Source of the DNA: Armillaria gallica
Lineage: Eukaryota; Basidiomycota; Agaricomycetes; Agaricales; Physalacriaceae
DNA length: 64,000 bases
NCBI GenBank assembly: GCA_037576215.1
Contig: JBANDB010000001.1
Span: 5,642,001 to 5,706,000 of the forward strand
Direction of reading: 5' to 3'
Shown here piece by piece: positions 36,495 to 48,660 of the stretch. The translations under genes were made by a program, and so were the position numbers. Below the pieces are notes generated by a model. It was not told where the DNA came from. It did not search any database and saw nothing but the letters and a program-made list of their open reading frames with translations. Positions within the stretch are counted from its first letter, which is position 1, and each line of letters starts with the position of its first letter.

Positions 36495-37571
36495 CTATTG
36501 AAGACGAACAATTTTCGGAAGTTCTTCATCGACGTTGGCCAAAGCGTACTCGGCATTATGGCGCTCAAAAAAGTTGGTTTTGCCACGTAAAGAAATCATG
36601 TCCATGAAAGGGAGCAGATTGCCGATGCAGTACAATTTGGCACAACTGAGAGCAACGAGAAGGCGATCGGTAACGAATTCTATGTACTGATGCATGAGAC
36701 TTGTGTTCATTCCCAATAGATCCGAAAGCATAATGTCTGTTGGGCACTGAGAAAAAGCACCGCAGGTCATAACAGAACTGCGCACCTGTCCAAAAGGACT
36801 TTACTATACCACAAGCTTCGATTAGAATTTGAGCAACGTTGTCGACGAGGAGCGTTGATTTCAGCCGTGTGTACAAGAAGCACGTGAAATCCATATGAAG
36901 TCCTTCGTCATGGCATATGAGTTCGTTTGAAAAGCAGAGCCTGGGCATGACCCCACGCTGCTTGAGCACGTAGATTGCAGCGAAAGAACTGGAGAAAAAG
37001 ATACCCTCGACAGCCACAAAGGTGACCAAGCGCTGAGGAAACGAGGCGGTAGATTGGGCCCATTGAAGCGCCCAATTCGCCTTGGCTGCAACACAAGGGT
37101 ATTCGGATATGCCATTGAAAGGCGAAGTTGCTCGACGTTGTCGCGAATAATGGTTTGTATAGTCGCCGAGTACACCTTAGAATGGATGTTTCCATTGCGG
37201 CTTGGAACATATAGAAGTATCGAGCTTCCGGCAACTGAACTTCGGAGGAGAAATGTTGAAGGAGATTCTCATTGACAATAGAATCTGCGGATGCGAAGAA
37301 AGCGAGTATCATCGAAAACAAAGCACGTTCGGAAAGACTGAGTTTCGTTGTCCAGTCAGTGACATCTGTTGCAAAGTCGATCTCTTCCGCTGTCCAGAAA
37401 GAAGCTTCATGTAGCTTGTAGAAATCCAGGATCTGGAGGACAGTCACCACGCCGCAGAATTGATAGCTGACAACTGACCTCAGAATCTTTCAAGGGAAAA
37501 ATGATTAGCCTGTCGGCAGTCGGCGTGAGCAAAGGCTCCGATGAATCGCCATCGGGACAGAAAGAGTCGCG
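36495..37571 (-). pseudogene. ribonucleotide reductase small subunit (R2) pseudogene
   Basis: R2 holds the di-iron/tyrosyl radical cofactor for dNTP synthesis. On the minus strand: [20 protein letters not shown], intron, [94 protein letters not shown], and after a further intron MLSDLLGMNTSLMHQYIEFV, ending KIVRLQ. Two breaks: near 37178-37181 about 4 nt are missing after METSI, removing the iron-ligand His and shifting frame; near 37118-37121 a second indel falls before FNGISEYP. No intron can hide these. It is diverged from a housekeeping R2, so it is probably an old extra copy. Confidence 0.85.
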
Positions 37572-37825
37572 CGCATATATGGCAATTTTGACGGTGTGGA
37601 AGTACGAACTCTTGCAGCGTCTGGCAGACATGGACGAACCCAGGACAACTCGTCAATGAAGCAGAGTACACAGATGGTTTTCAGGCACAATGAGCGATAT
37701 TTTGACCAAACCAACCAAAACTGAAGAGGCATCATGTACACACAATAAGCAAGGAATGAACACTGACAATGAACACCAACGACGCTGATAGGCAAGCAGG
37801 GGAGACGTGATCAAATAGAGTCATT

Positions 37826-38640
37826 TCACGAAAAGGCAATAGCGATTTTGGTAATGACGAGCAAAGCGAACTTTAAAGACGGTGGGACAAGTATTGACGA
37901 GGGAAGGAAGGAAAAGGAGAGAAAGAAGACGATGCGAATGACAATCAAACACGTGATTTGAACTCTTAGATAATAATCAGCAAAACTATCAATTTCTTTC
38001 AATGAAAAAGGTTCACCACAAGACATGGCACAGTGGTAACAATAATTTACGCAGGTTCTGTAGCCATAGTATCTTGAGCATTGAAGATACTGTGAATTGT
38101 AGGCCAACGACAGCAACTTGAGGCACAGAGTTACGGCCATAAAAAAATAGGAAACATACCGGAAGACGACTCTGGGTACATTGCCAAAGTTGTAATAATA
38201 GGCGGTCATGCACCCTGCGCCCGCAACGGCAACAACACTTAGATGCGAGGCAGATTGAGTGTTAGTCTCTGATGAGGATAGCACCACCTCTGGGATGCCA
38301 AAGGCGCTGACTAAGTTGCATACAATAGATCTTTTAAATTCCTGTTAACATGGCAGTACGGCAACGAACAATTTCCATACCTTACGATGGATCTTGGAAT
38401 ATTAGCGAAGTTGTCATATCCAGCTTGTGTACCTCCATCCACAGGGGCCAAATTGAAACCGACACCGGGAGAGAGATCCGAGGCTGAAGAGGCCGTCTGG
38501 TTGACCTCAATGATGCCATTGGCAAGGGGGACACTACTCCTGAGGAAGTAGATAGGTCAGATGAACCGCAGACATTGCGAGAGCTACACTGACTCATTGC
38601 TAGGCAATGCATCCAGAAGATCTTTTACAAAACCCGACAA
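37826..38640 (-). CDS. unrecognised protein-like exons
   Basis: Minus-strand readings with possible introns: SSVPLANGIIEVNQTASSAS, DLSPGVGFNLAPVDGGTQAG, YDNFANIPRSIV, then FGIPEVVLSSSETNTQSASH, LSVVAVAGAGCMTAYYYNFG up to a possible donor near 38155. They look coding, but I cannot name the family or give a start. It lies in the ~3.2-kb block found only in unit 1, next to the R2 pseudogene, and may be another gene fragment. Confidence 0.32.
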
Positions 38641-39600
38641 ATCATCATCGCACCTAACTTGAGATCAGCTAAAAGTAATGAGCAGAAGACCAAAATTCAC
38701 CAAGACACCATTTCCTTTCAAATCAACTGATGATGCTCGCAGAGGCACAGAAAGGAGACAGTGTACGTGGAAGGGCGAGAAGAGCGTATTGGGTCACCCA
38801 TCCGGCATTGGGACGCAGATACGAGAGCACCCAAAAATGTCCGATTGGAGACGGACAAGTACGATCAGGCAAAAAGGTAGTGTTAAGATCAAGCAATGTC
38901 GGTCTCTGACATAATGTTCGACACCTCGCAAGTCGGCGTCGGGACGACCTCTAGAGTCCGGGATGTGGACCCATCCAAACAAGAGCTCAAGAACCGAATA
39001 ACACACCTGGTAGAAGATATCCCTCTCTGTTGGGTAGATCGCTATGTTTTGGAGTACGCTATCAAAGTAAACTGTCCCAATTTCAGTCATTTTGCACAAA
39101 GGTCTTACAGAGCAATACTTACTGGGAAGAATACCTTGTATACATCCGATACAATTTTGAATACTGATATAGTCATGACCTAGCGGAGAAAAGAACACTT
39201 AGCACAGACGATCTAAAAAGAATGATTCATTACTTCATGTCCACAGCTAGACATTACACGTACCCCAAGGCCAACAGCATTACCGAACCATGCTTGAACA
39301 ACCCCCACAAGCGTGTAGTTTATGACAGGGGTTCTATCGCAAAATCATGGCACTGGGAACCATTCTATGGCGAGGATGAATAGGTTTATATATGGGAGGC
39401 GAAGGTCAGACACATCTTACGCGGCTGAGACCTGAAAGCAGCACTCCGAACGAACCCGGCCATTTATTTTTTTGAGAAGGTCCCGAAGATGACATAATAA
39501 TGGGACCAAATAGCCCCTGCCCACGACGTACAGTGGGTGATTGGTCGGTTTCTCCGTGATAAAGCCCTCTCTTCTCCTCAACAAGTTTCGGAAAGAATCG
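38641..39600. other. stretch without a recognised gene
   Basis: Plus ORF 38896-39183 (95 codons) and an antisense ORF overlap. Neither is recognised. This is the right part of the block that separates the SIN3 and E parts of unit 1. Confidence 0.35.
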
Positions 39601-39761
39601 GGGATGGTACCCAAGGCCAACAATCTCCTTCGTGACGCGACGGTGTCCTTTGGCAGTGACCAGGACAGATAGGAATCCGCCCTTGCTGCATGAAAATACA
39701 CTCCTTTCTCGGCTCGAGATGGTGCTCACCAATATTGCTCAGCTGCCATCAGGATTCAAGA

Positions 39762-40042
39762 ATGACGCAAGACGATTCAGATGGAGTTATTGTCACAAAT
39801 GCACGCTCATTCGAAGCTTGGGATAATGTGAATGGTACAGGGAAGGATGGTACGTGTCATATTCAGCTCCTAAAATCCTGTTCTCAAGTTCGCCGACAGA
39901 ATTCCCCTTCTATGCCGTCGGGAAGGCTGCTATATTCCGTCAGCCCGACGCCGACATCCGTGGAGAATCTCTTGGGATGGAAGAGCAGCTCGCCGCTTCA
40001 TTCTTGCAGTACAACCTCATCATACGAAACTACTGCATCTGA
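39762..40042 (+). CDS. small two-exon conserved reading frame of block E
   Basis: Exons 39762-39849 and 39900-40042 with GTACGT and CGACAG splice sites (231 nt, 76 aa). It starts MTQDDSDGVIVTNARSFEAW and after the intron continues EFPFYAVGKAAIFRQPDADI to a stop. The unit-4 copy at about 60426-60690 keeps the pattern (DGAVVTNA, GTGKE, intron, EFLFCVVGKATAL), and unit 3 keeps DGVIVT and GTGKD on either side of an insertion. Unit 2 is frameshifted. I do not recognise the family. It may be the end of a longer gene whose other exons I could not see, or a chance frame. Confidence 0.3.
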
Positions 40043-41411
40043 CTGGCGACAAGAATCGTGACACCCTTTTTAACATTTTTGGCGGCGTAGGAGTTTATCT
40101 GCACTCCCTCAAGGTGTAACAAACCAAAGGCAGCTCTAATTCTTCCTCCACTTGAAGGATATCGCCCTCGAGAGTGTCATGGTGGATCGTGTTCTGTGCT
40201 GCAGAATTCGTTTGCGACATTGCTGCGCAAGGCTCTAAAGCTTCGTATAGACACTGACTCTGCTAATCTGTGACTAGAGTAGCTGCTCTGAGGCATCGCT
40301 GACGTGAATGCGGCGGCTTGTTGAAGAGCCTGTCGTCTACCAGAGCAATGCTGAACCATCTTGCAAGGTACGCTTCGGTCACATACTTGCATAATGCATA
40401 GAATTCATTCTCTGCATTGCTATTACTCTTGCGCAGCCCATGAGCATCATCACGACTTGCATGCATCCATGCCCCAGGTGCTATCCTTTGTGCTCGTGAC
40501 CTTCGGTCGCGTACACACAAAGTACGTACGACAGACTCCATTTTCTCACCACACATTTACCTATCTGTTGACAGAGGTCCTCGTCCACAGAGAAACCGGT
40601 AGTCTTGAACCTTTGATTCGTCCTGTCTTGTCCTCCAGCCCGCTGGCTTCGTCGGTGGACAATGATGGACCCATCATGCCAGAGACTCGCCCCGTTCACA
40701 TCGATATCAAAGTGCCGGACATAGAAGGAGAGGGTATTGGCTAGGTGGACATGGCCTTGATGGCCAAGGCTGGCGAGAAGCCTACTCAGCCGGCTAGCTT
40801 AGCAAATAGCGTTAGTTTGCAGGAGAAACGGGTGTTCTTTGGACGCTTTGTTCACAAGCTGGTACTGCCTGGGAATAGGCCGTCGACGGTTTCTTCCTTC
40901 GGTTAAATAATATATATGCCACAAATCGAAGTCATGCGGTTACATAAATTAATGTCTGCAGGAATGAATCACATCTTCTCTTCACTCTAGATCTTGCTTC
41001 ACTAAGCACTCATAGCAAGGTTTGACATTATTGATGCTGACACTCGCAATCTCAAGGTTCAAAGTCTTGCGCAACATGCTACATCATCGTTTCATTGCTA
41101 TTTTGTACTCTTATTGTACAGACGTTGAAACCTGGGAACGTAATGGGGAAAATGTCGCGAGAAAGGGTACGTGGTCATTAAGGGTTCATTTCACACCAGT
41201 CTCTTAGCTGTTTGCTTGTATAGGAATCACTATGGGATACATGACATCAGGACGCACATCGCGTTGGATGGTCCCTAGCCTGAGCCTTTTCTCTTGACAT
41301 AACAAGTCTGGCAACAGGGTCTGATTCGTACATAGATAGAAGAAAGGATGCCTTATCTAACAAGGCGAGAACCTTTAAAAATTTAAATGCAAAGGTTTGG
41401 TTAATTTATCT

Positions 41412-42654
41412 CTATCTCACGGCTTCAAACTTGCTCGACTGAACCAGATAGCATGGGCGCAGTTCCTCGCGTATTTCCCTGGATCGTATTCTCCTCTCCC
41501 TCATCCGTCGCTGTTTCAATAGTGCTTCCTCAGGATCTCTGAAAGTGCGAAGAAGATTGTGTTTCCTGTGAAGACTCTTCGGGACGACCTTGTCCCGAGG
41601 CGACATGGAGAATGATCAAGGTAGGTGCAATACCCTAAATGTTTGTTAGGCAAAAGACGATGTAGATTGAAGGGACAAGACACACAGTGACAGGATATAC
41701 CAACACTTGGGGATACATATATCCATTACCATCAAGAGGGTAGAGTATCATGAGGACTACGAAAATGATAGATTGCAGTGCGGCCGATTCCACCAGAATC
41801 TCGAGAATGCCACGGTAAGTACGGATGCCGCCCATAATCCCACGATGTCTTCTAGTAAGATAAAGGATACGCGCAATAATAAGAGCGGTGCAGAGAAAGT
41901 TAGTTCCCAAAGTTGTAGCCATGGTGGCCAGAGCCCAATTTGTCTGAGTCACATTGATTTCATCCTCCACCAAGAACTGATATACAATGCCATTGGCTCC
42001 GCAGACTATAAAATGTGATAAGTTGATGGATGACATCGATACAGTTGCATACCTATCAAGCCTATGAAAGAGAAAATTGGAAGGATTATCACTCTCCCAT
42101 CTTGAGCCCACACAACCCAACACTGCCAGATCTAAAGGGCAACAATTAAGAGTGGCAGTTTCAGTAGGGTAAACAACATGTACTATAGTGCAGTCAGCAA
42201 CAATACAATTCAGAGCTGTCGCCGCAGTAGCCACGATCTGCAACAACAAAGATGAACCCATCAAGTCATATCGCATCCGGAAGGATGTCGCAAAGATATA
42301 GGCTCTGCCGAGTCCCACCCATGCAGCAACGACATGGATTGTAGACAAAATGTACAGAGCTGTGATTATACATCCCATGTATTTTCACGCCTTGGAATTC
42401 TTTTTAACGGCTTGAGGGGAAAATATTTAAAACGGGCTGACAAGGTGAGTGGTTGCTCATACCTAGTAGTTGCCACATTGATATTCCAAAAAGGCCGGTA
42501 TACATACCTTTTTCATTGTTAGTACAGATTCGAAGACGCTCATTTTGGTTGCCTAACCATGGACAAAATATTCAAGGATGTAGGAATTCAAAGTGTCATT
42601 GAGCCAGGTCTGAATAAAGATATCAGAGTGTCCCTTGTCCGAGGGTGTTACCAT
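41412..42654 (-). pseudogene. membrane protein copy in unit 2, two nonsense codons
   Basis: All six exons can be aligned with the intact gene (start at 42654; GMYTGLFGISMWQLL, GCIITALYILSTIHVV, IWQCWVVWAQDGRVIILPIF, GIMGGIRTYRGILEILVESA, GIAPTLIILHVASGQGRP). Near 42385-42387 the Arg codon CGA of KARIYMG is TGA. In the last exon a second CGA in the Ser/Thr tail is TGA. Splice sites are otherwise kept, so it died by point mutation rather than truncation. Confidence 0.85.
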
Positions 42655-43229
42655 AATGTAGCAAAGATGGACGGCTAGAAAGGAGAAGGTCCAGTGTTGT
42701 AAAACATTCAGTAAGGGCTGGTAGACCCTGTGTTATATGTATATCATTGTGATTTGAACTTCTGATGGCAGATTATGGTCGCAAGGAAACCATGGTATTG
42801 AACTGTCTGTTAGTACAGCATAACTCGTAGTGCGCTCATTATGGTCTTCACCCCAAGTCTTTCTCTCATGAGCTTCAGCCATCTGGATGAATGTTAAAGT
42901 GCACTGTACTACCGTGTGAATATGAGACACTTGAATAAGCAATAGCAAGATACTTACAGCAAACACCAATCACTATTTCTCAGATTATTTCATAAATAGA
43001 CAGTGGATTGTGACATCTTAACATCACAGATGTGATGTTCAGTGCTCGTGTGTTTTGTGAGTTGATACCTAGAGAACCCTTCCAATGGGGAACCAATAGG
43101 CTATGAAGGGGGGGGGGGTGATGTATCTTCTTCGACCCTGGGACCTGACTCCATCTGATAAATTCCATAGATATGATGAAAAATTGCGGATGTAACTCAG
43201 CCAATCGATACGGAACAGATTCTTGTCTG

Positions 43230-43900
43230 TAGTGTTGCCATGGCTCAACTTGGCTCAACTTGGCTCAACTCCAGATGACTCAGCTTTGGAATGACTCCGA
43301 AGTCAATTGAAATCTTTGACTTCGGCTCAACTCGGCTTAAAGCCGATGACTTTTGCCGAGTCATTGACTGTCTACCCAAATAGGAAGGTCATAGAAGAAT
43401 TCTACAATAACAGATGGTAGATACATAAAAGTAGCTTCAAAAGTCTGTAATTGCATATCTAATGTCATAATTATCCACTCTGAGGACTCCTAAACATCTA
43501 CAGGCCACAAAAACTGAAAGCTTGCTATCCTTGAAAGGAGCATGGTGAAAATGCGGCGATTTAGGTTGACATTTTCCCATGTTGTCCAATGTAGACTTCT
43601 CCTCCACCGCTGGTCAGCAATTGAGCAGAACGAGAGCATCTTAATTTTCCCTTCCTCTGATACACATTTAATAAAGTTGGTATGGTTAAATTATCTCATA
43701 AATATCCCTATCAGTCCAATCAAGCATGATAGTCCAAAATCGGATGGAATCATTGACTTGAGCCGGCTTCAAGCTATAAAAGTTGAGTTGGAGCCGAGTC
43801 AAGCCATTTGAGGGCCGAAGTCATTTTATTGACTCAGCTCAGTCTGACTTCAGCTCCGTTCGATGACTCGGCGACTCAAGGCTGAGCTGTGGCAACACTA
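43230..43900. mobile_element. 671-bp hAT-like non-autonomous element
   Basis: Ends are TAGTGTTGCCATGGCTCA and, inverted, TAGTGTTGCCACAGCTCA. Flanks CTTGTCTG (43222-43229) and CTCGTCCA (43901-43908) are a diverged 8-bp target duplication differing by three transitions, and other units read uninterrupted there. The inside is rich in GACTCGGCTCAA-type words. No transposase frame. The TIR start and 8-bp duplication fit hAT. Confidence 0.82.
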
Positions 43901-44214
43901 CTCGTCCAGCCCAAGTACCATTTCAGCATCATGCTGACTATCCAAGTAGTCTTGCAGTGCTAGTGTTGAAGGAATAATTCGGTCTCGCATCAAAGTTTCT
44001 AGCAGTTCCTGACTCTTGAAGTCGCCGGTAAGGATCACCTGAACCTAGGAGATGCTCAGAACAGTGAACACATATCATTGTCGGGAAACCATCACTCATG
44101 CTTGTTCAATAATTGAGATGATCAGCTTGTCAATGGTAAGATCTTGTAGGCTGCTAAGGCAACTGTCAGGCATGCCATCAGATTTTAGTGGATGGGAACA
44201 CTCCTTGACATCAA

Positions 44215-45183
44215 TAGGGTTCTGTAAGAAATGTCTGAATTCTAAACATCGTATTTAAAACATGGTTTATAACATGTTTGAAACCGGTTTTAAACATGAG
44301 GGGTCCAAATAGGTGTGTTTACAATTGTTAATAATTATGACGTTTTCACAGCTTTTACAAGCAGAAATCAGTGCTCTATCCACCTCTAGAGCAAATTTGG
44401 TGGATGAACATAATATTTGTTGGCATTCCAGATGAAATTCTGACAGTTTTCTTGGTTTTGTCACTAATCCTCACAAAAGTAATGAATATGTCTATATATA
44501 TCCAGTCATCTTGGCTAATGTAACAATGTGACCAACTACTGTACTATTATGACTGGATCTTCATGCCATATTACGCGTTATGCAGATCTTCACTGGAATG
44601 GATCTTCACAACCTGATGTCACGCATTATGGTCAAAGTAGATCTTCATTTTGTCAGCATGTATTACATGCAACGTATCTGATTAGTGGTACAAGGGAGAA
44701 GAATGGGAACAATCTTAGAGTATGATATCCCTAATATATCCCTTGTTTAGCTGTCCACACCTCGCCACAGGTATTATAATGCATGGCAGTGGGAAATTCA
44801 AGCAAAATTTATGGGTTTTGGCTGTGAAAAAAGCCATTTACAGATACAATATGTACCATCTTCACTGGGCCATGTTACGTGTTATGATCTTCATGGATAT
44901 TCACATTACAAGTCCTTGTTATGCATTATGTGAATACACAGTCGTAATAGTACAGTAATCGCCAACAGTATACAGTGCTCCTCTGGCATTTTACAAGGGT
45001 ATTGAAGTTGTCTACATGCAAGCATGTTATAAACATCATTTATATCTCATTTTTAACAGGTTATTAACATTTCTTACCAAGTTGTTTGAAACATGTTTGA
45101 AACCTCTGTTTATAAAACCCAAATTAAGAAGGATGTTTATAATCAGTTTTAAACACAGACCCATAATATCTTATGGAACCCTA
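44215..45183. mobile_element. 969-bp hAT-like element with perfect 8-bp target duplication
   Basis: Flanked by GACATCAA on both sides (44207-44214 and 45184-45191). Terminal repeats TAGGGTTCTGTAAGA and TAGGGTTCCATAAGA. Near the ends, sub-terminal words such as AACATGTTTGAAAC and TTTTAAAC recur in both orientations, as is usual for hAT transposase-binding regions. No ORF above about 65 codons: non-autonomous. Confidence 0.9.
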
Positions 45184-47091
45184 GACATCAAATATTAGCC
45201 AGAATGTTCCTTGAATGCTGGTTGCTCCAACTCATTGTCAACCAGGCATCCACAAGATTTGAACATTGAGTCATAAGAATGGTATTCTGATTTCTCATGC
45301 TCTCGATGAAAGCCGAGGCCTGAGGTAGAAATCTACCGATATAGGCATTGTGATGGTCAATGGTCAAAGTCACGTTACCCTGTCCCGTTTGCCGCCGACT
45401 GCCATGATACCCAAGGCTAACATTCTCAGGAATCCACTTCTGCTGCATGAAAATGTAATTCTTTCTCGATTCTAGTGCTCGAGGCGGTGCTCACCGATAT
45501 TGGTCAACATCCAATAGCACCTCCTATCAGGATTCAGGAATGGCACAGGACGGTTTGGATAGACTTATCGTCATGCACATTCGAAGCTCAAGATAAGGTG
45601 AATGGTACAGGGAAGGATGGTACGTGTCATATTCACCTATCAAAATCCTTTTCTCAAGCTCGTCGACAGAATTTCCCTTCTATGTCATCAGGAAGGCTAC
45701 TGTCTCAATGCTACATTCCATCATTCCCAATGCCGACATCCGTGGCAAATCTTCTGGGACAGCAGAGCAGCTCGCCATTTCATTCTTGCAGTACAACCTC
45801 GTCCTATGAAACTACTGCATCTCACTGGCGACAAAAATTGCGACACCCTTCTCAACATTCTTGGCAGCACAGGAGTTTCTCTGCACTCCCTCAAGGTGAG
45901 CGAAGCCAAGGGCAGATCTAATTTCTCCCGGTGCTTTGAATGACATCATCCTCAAGAGTGCCACAGTGGATCGTGTTCTTTGCACCATCGGATGCAGAAT
46001 TCCTCTGCAAGGCTCTGAAGCTTCATATAGACATCGGCCTTGCTAATCTGTGGCTAGAGGAGCTGCTGTGAGGCATTGTCAATGTGAATGCTGTGTCTTG
46101 TTAAAAAGTTTGTCGGCTATAGAGCAATGCTGTCTCATCCTGCCCCAGGTGCTATCCTCTTGTGCTCATGAGCTTCTTTGGTCACATACACAAAGTACAT
46201 ATGACGTACTTCATTCTCTCATCGCATGCTCACCCATCTGTTGACAGATGTCCATCCACAGAGAAATCGGTGGTCCTGAATCTTTGATTCGTCCTGTCTT
46301 GTCCTCCAGCTCGCTGGCTTTGTTAGTGGACAGTGATGGACCTATCACACCAAAGATTCACTCAGTTCACATCAATGTCAAAGAAGGAGAAGGTATTGGT
46401 GAAGTGCCATGATGTGGCTTTGATGGTCAAGGCTGATGAGAAGCCTACTCAGCCGGCTGATTTGGCTGACAGTGCTGGCTTGCAGAAGAAATGGGTGGTC
46501 TTCTGGTGCCTTGTTTGGAAGCTGGTATCATCTGGGAATAGGTCATTGATGGTTCTTTCCTTCGTTTAAAAATAATATATATGCCACAAATCATAGCCAT
46601 GCATTTACATAAATTTAATGTTGGTGGGAATGAATCACATCTTCTCTTCACTCTATGTAGGTCTTGCTTCACTAAGCACTCATAGCAAAGTTTGACATGA
46701 TTGACACGAAGAGTTTGCATCTCAAGCTCAAGGTTCAAAGTTCTGCACAACATGCTAAGTTGTCATTTCATTGCTATTTTGCACTCTTATTGTACAGACG
46801 TTGAAACCTGAAAACATACAGGGAAACCTGTTGCAAGAAAAGGTATGTGGTCATTAAGGCTTTGTTTTACATTAGTCTCTTAGCTGTTTGCTTGAACAGG
46901 AATCACTATCGGATGTATGGTATCAGGACCCACATTGCATTGGATGGTCCCTACCCTTGAGTCAGTTTTCTTAACATAACGAGTCTGGCACAGGGTCTGA
47001 TTCGTACACAGATAGAAAAGGACACCTTATCTAAGAAGGCGAAAGTTAACTATCAACAGTTCAAATGCAAAGGTATGGTGAATTATCTCTA

Positions 47092-48333
47092 TCTCACGAC
47101 TTCAAACTTGCTCGACTAAACCAGATAGCATGGATGCAGTTGCTTCCACATTCCCCTGCCTCGTATCATCCTCTCTGTCATCTGTCGCTGTTTCAACAGT
47201 GCTTCCTCAAGATGTCTGAAAGTGCAAAGAAGATTGTGTTTCCTGTGAAAACTCTTCAGGATGACCTTGATCTGAGGTGATGTGAAGAACAATCAAGGTA
47301 GGTGCAATACCCTAAATGCTTGTCAGAAAATACAATATAAACTGAGGTGATAGGACGCATGGTGACAGGATAACTCACTCCTCAGGATACAGAACTGCAT
47401 TACCCATGAAAGAGAAGAGTATCATAAGGATCACATAGATGATAGAATACAGTGCAGCCAATTCCACCAGAATCTCAATAACACCACAGTAAGTCCGGAT
47501 GCCACCCATGATGCCACGATGTCTTCTAGCAACATAAATGATATGTCCAACAATAAGAGCGGTGCATAGAACATTAGTCCCCACAGTTGCAGCTATGAGG
47601 GCCACAGCCCAATGCATTTCAGCCTCATTGACCTTGTCCAACGTCATGAACTCAGAAACAACACCTTTCCCTCTGCAGACTTCACAAGGTGATAAGTGCC
47701 TGGAGGATGTCATCCATAAAGCTGCATACCTATCTCGCCTATGATGAAGAAAACTGGAAGGATTATTATTCTCCAATCGTGAGTCCACACAACCCAACAA
47801 CGCCAGATCTAAAGGGTCACCATTAATAGTAGTAATCCAAGTAGGGGTAAGCAACATGTACTATAGTGCAATCAGCGATTATAAGGTTCAAAGCTGTCAC
47901 CATAGTATCTATGATGTTCAACAACAGAGATACATCAAAGTCAAATCGTGCCCATGGAGATGTCAACAAGACATAGGCACTGTTGACGTAAATCCACAAA
48001 ATAATGACATGGATTATAGAGAAAATGTACAGAGCTGTGATTATACATCCCATGAATATTCGCACCTTGGAGATCTTCTTAATAGCCTGAGGGGAAATAT
48101 CAGAAACTGGACCAAAAGACAAGTTGTTAATTCATACCAAGGAGTTGCCATATTGACATTCCAAAAAGGCCGGTATAAAAACCTTTTTCATTGTGAGGAC
48201 ATATTCGAAAATGCTATGGAACTTTCGATGCCTGACCGTGGATGAAAAATCCAAGGATGTAGGAATTCAAGTTGTCATCGAGCCAAGTCTGAATCTCTAT
48301 ATCAGAGAGCCCCACATGCAAAGATATTATCAT
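47092..48333 (-). pseudogene. membrane protein copy in unit 3, C-terminus lost
   Basis: Exons 1-5 can be aligned (start 48333; GFYTGLFGMSIWQLL; RIFMGCIITALYIFSIIHVI; GIMGGIRTYCGVIEILVELA). At the end of exon 5 the intact gene has YPQ and a donor; here the sequence reads YPEE followed by TGA and the donor is gone. The last membrane segment (GIAPTLIVLRV region) is therefore not joined. It could make a shortened protein, but decay is more likely. Confidence 0.78.
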
Positions 48334-48660
48334 GAAGTAGCAAAAGTGGATGGCTAGAAAAGAAAAGGTCTGGTGCTGGAAAACGCTCAGTCAGGACTGG
48401 TAGACCCTGCATTATATGCAGGGGACTATATTGTGAACTGATGGCAATTCATGGTCGCAAGGTCCATCATGTTGAACTGTTCATCAGTTTGGCATAACTT
48501 GTAGTGTGCACATTATATTTTTCAGTCCGGGTCTTTCTCTTGTGAGCTTTGGCTACCTGGATGAACATTGAGTGCACTGTATTACCTGCATGAATACGAG
48601 ATGCTCAAATAAGTAATAGCAGGATACTTACAGCAAAGCACTATTTATCTCTGAGTCGAG

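Larger units (their letters stand above)
31822..40617. repeat. segmental array unit 1 (least decayed)
   Basis: In order: kinase 3' end (31822-32110, plus), membrane protein gene (32823-34064, minus), SIN3 3' part (about 34440-36240, minus), and block E (about 39600-40617). It holds two segments missing from the other units, 34586-35273 and about 36335-39600. The right end runs straight into the kinase-tail copy of unit 2. Confidence 0.85.
43000..45310 (-). pseudogene. SIN3 C-terminal fragment, unit 2
   Basis: Same order as unit 1, with the last-exon and RIDW regions near 43140-43220 and the VQVIL, IIEQA and helix regions at about 43980-44200 and 45190-45300. It is interrupted by elements at 43230-43900 and 44215-45183. 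Stops and indels throughout. Confidence 0.7.
40618..46291. repeat. segmental array unit 2
   Basis: Kinase-tail copy 40618-40905 (plus; it has an in-frame TAG), membrane protein copy 41412-42654 (minus), SIN3 fragment about 43000-45310 (minus) split by two hAT-like elements, and block E about 45380-46291. Here SIN3 and E are contiguous, without the R2 block of unit 1. Confidence 0.85.

Noticed and set aside
36908..37450. Intact ribonucleotide reductase gene with unusual introns
   Set aside because: The breaks at 37178 and 37118 leave no room for GT..AG introns, and one removes an iron-ligand His.
43105..43120. Run of nine or more G as a functional element
   Set aside because: A homopolymer in a decayed repeat unit; could be slippage or a sequencing effect.
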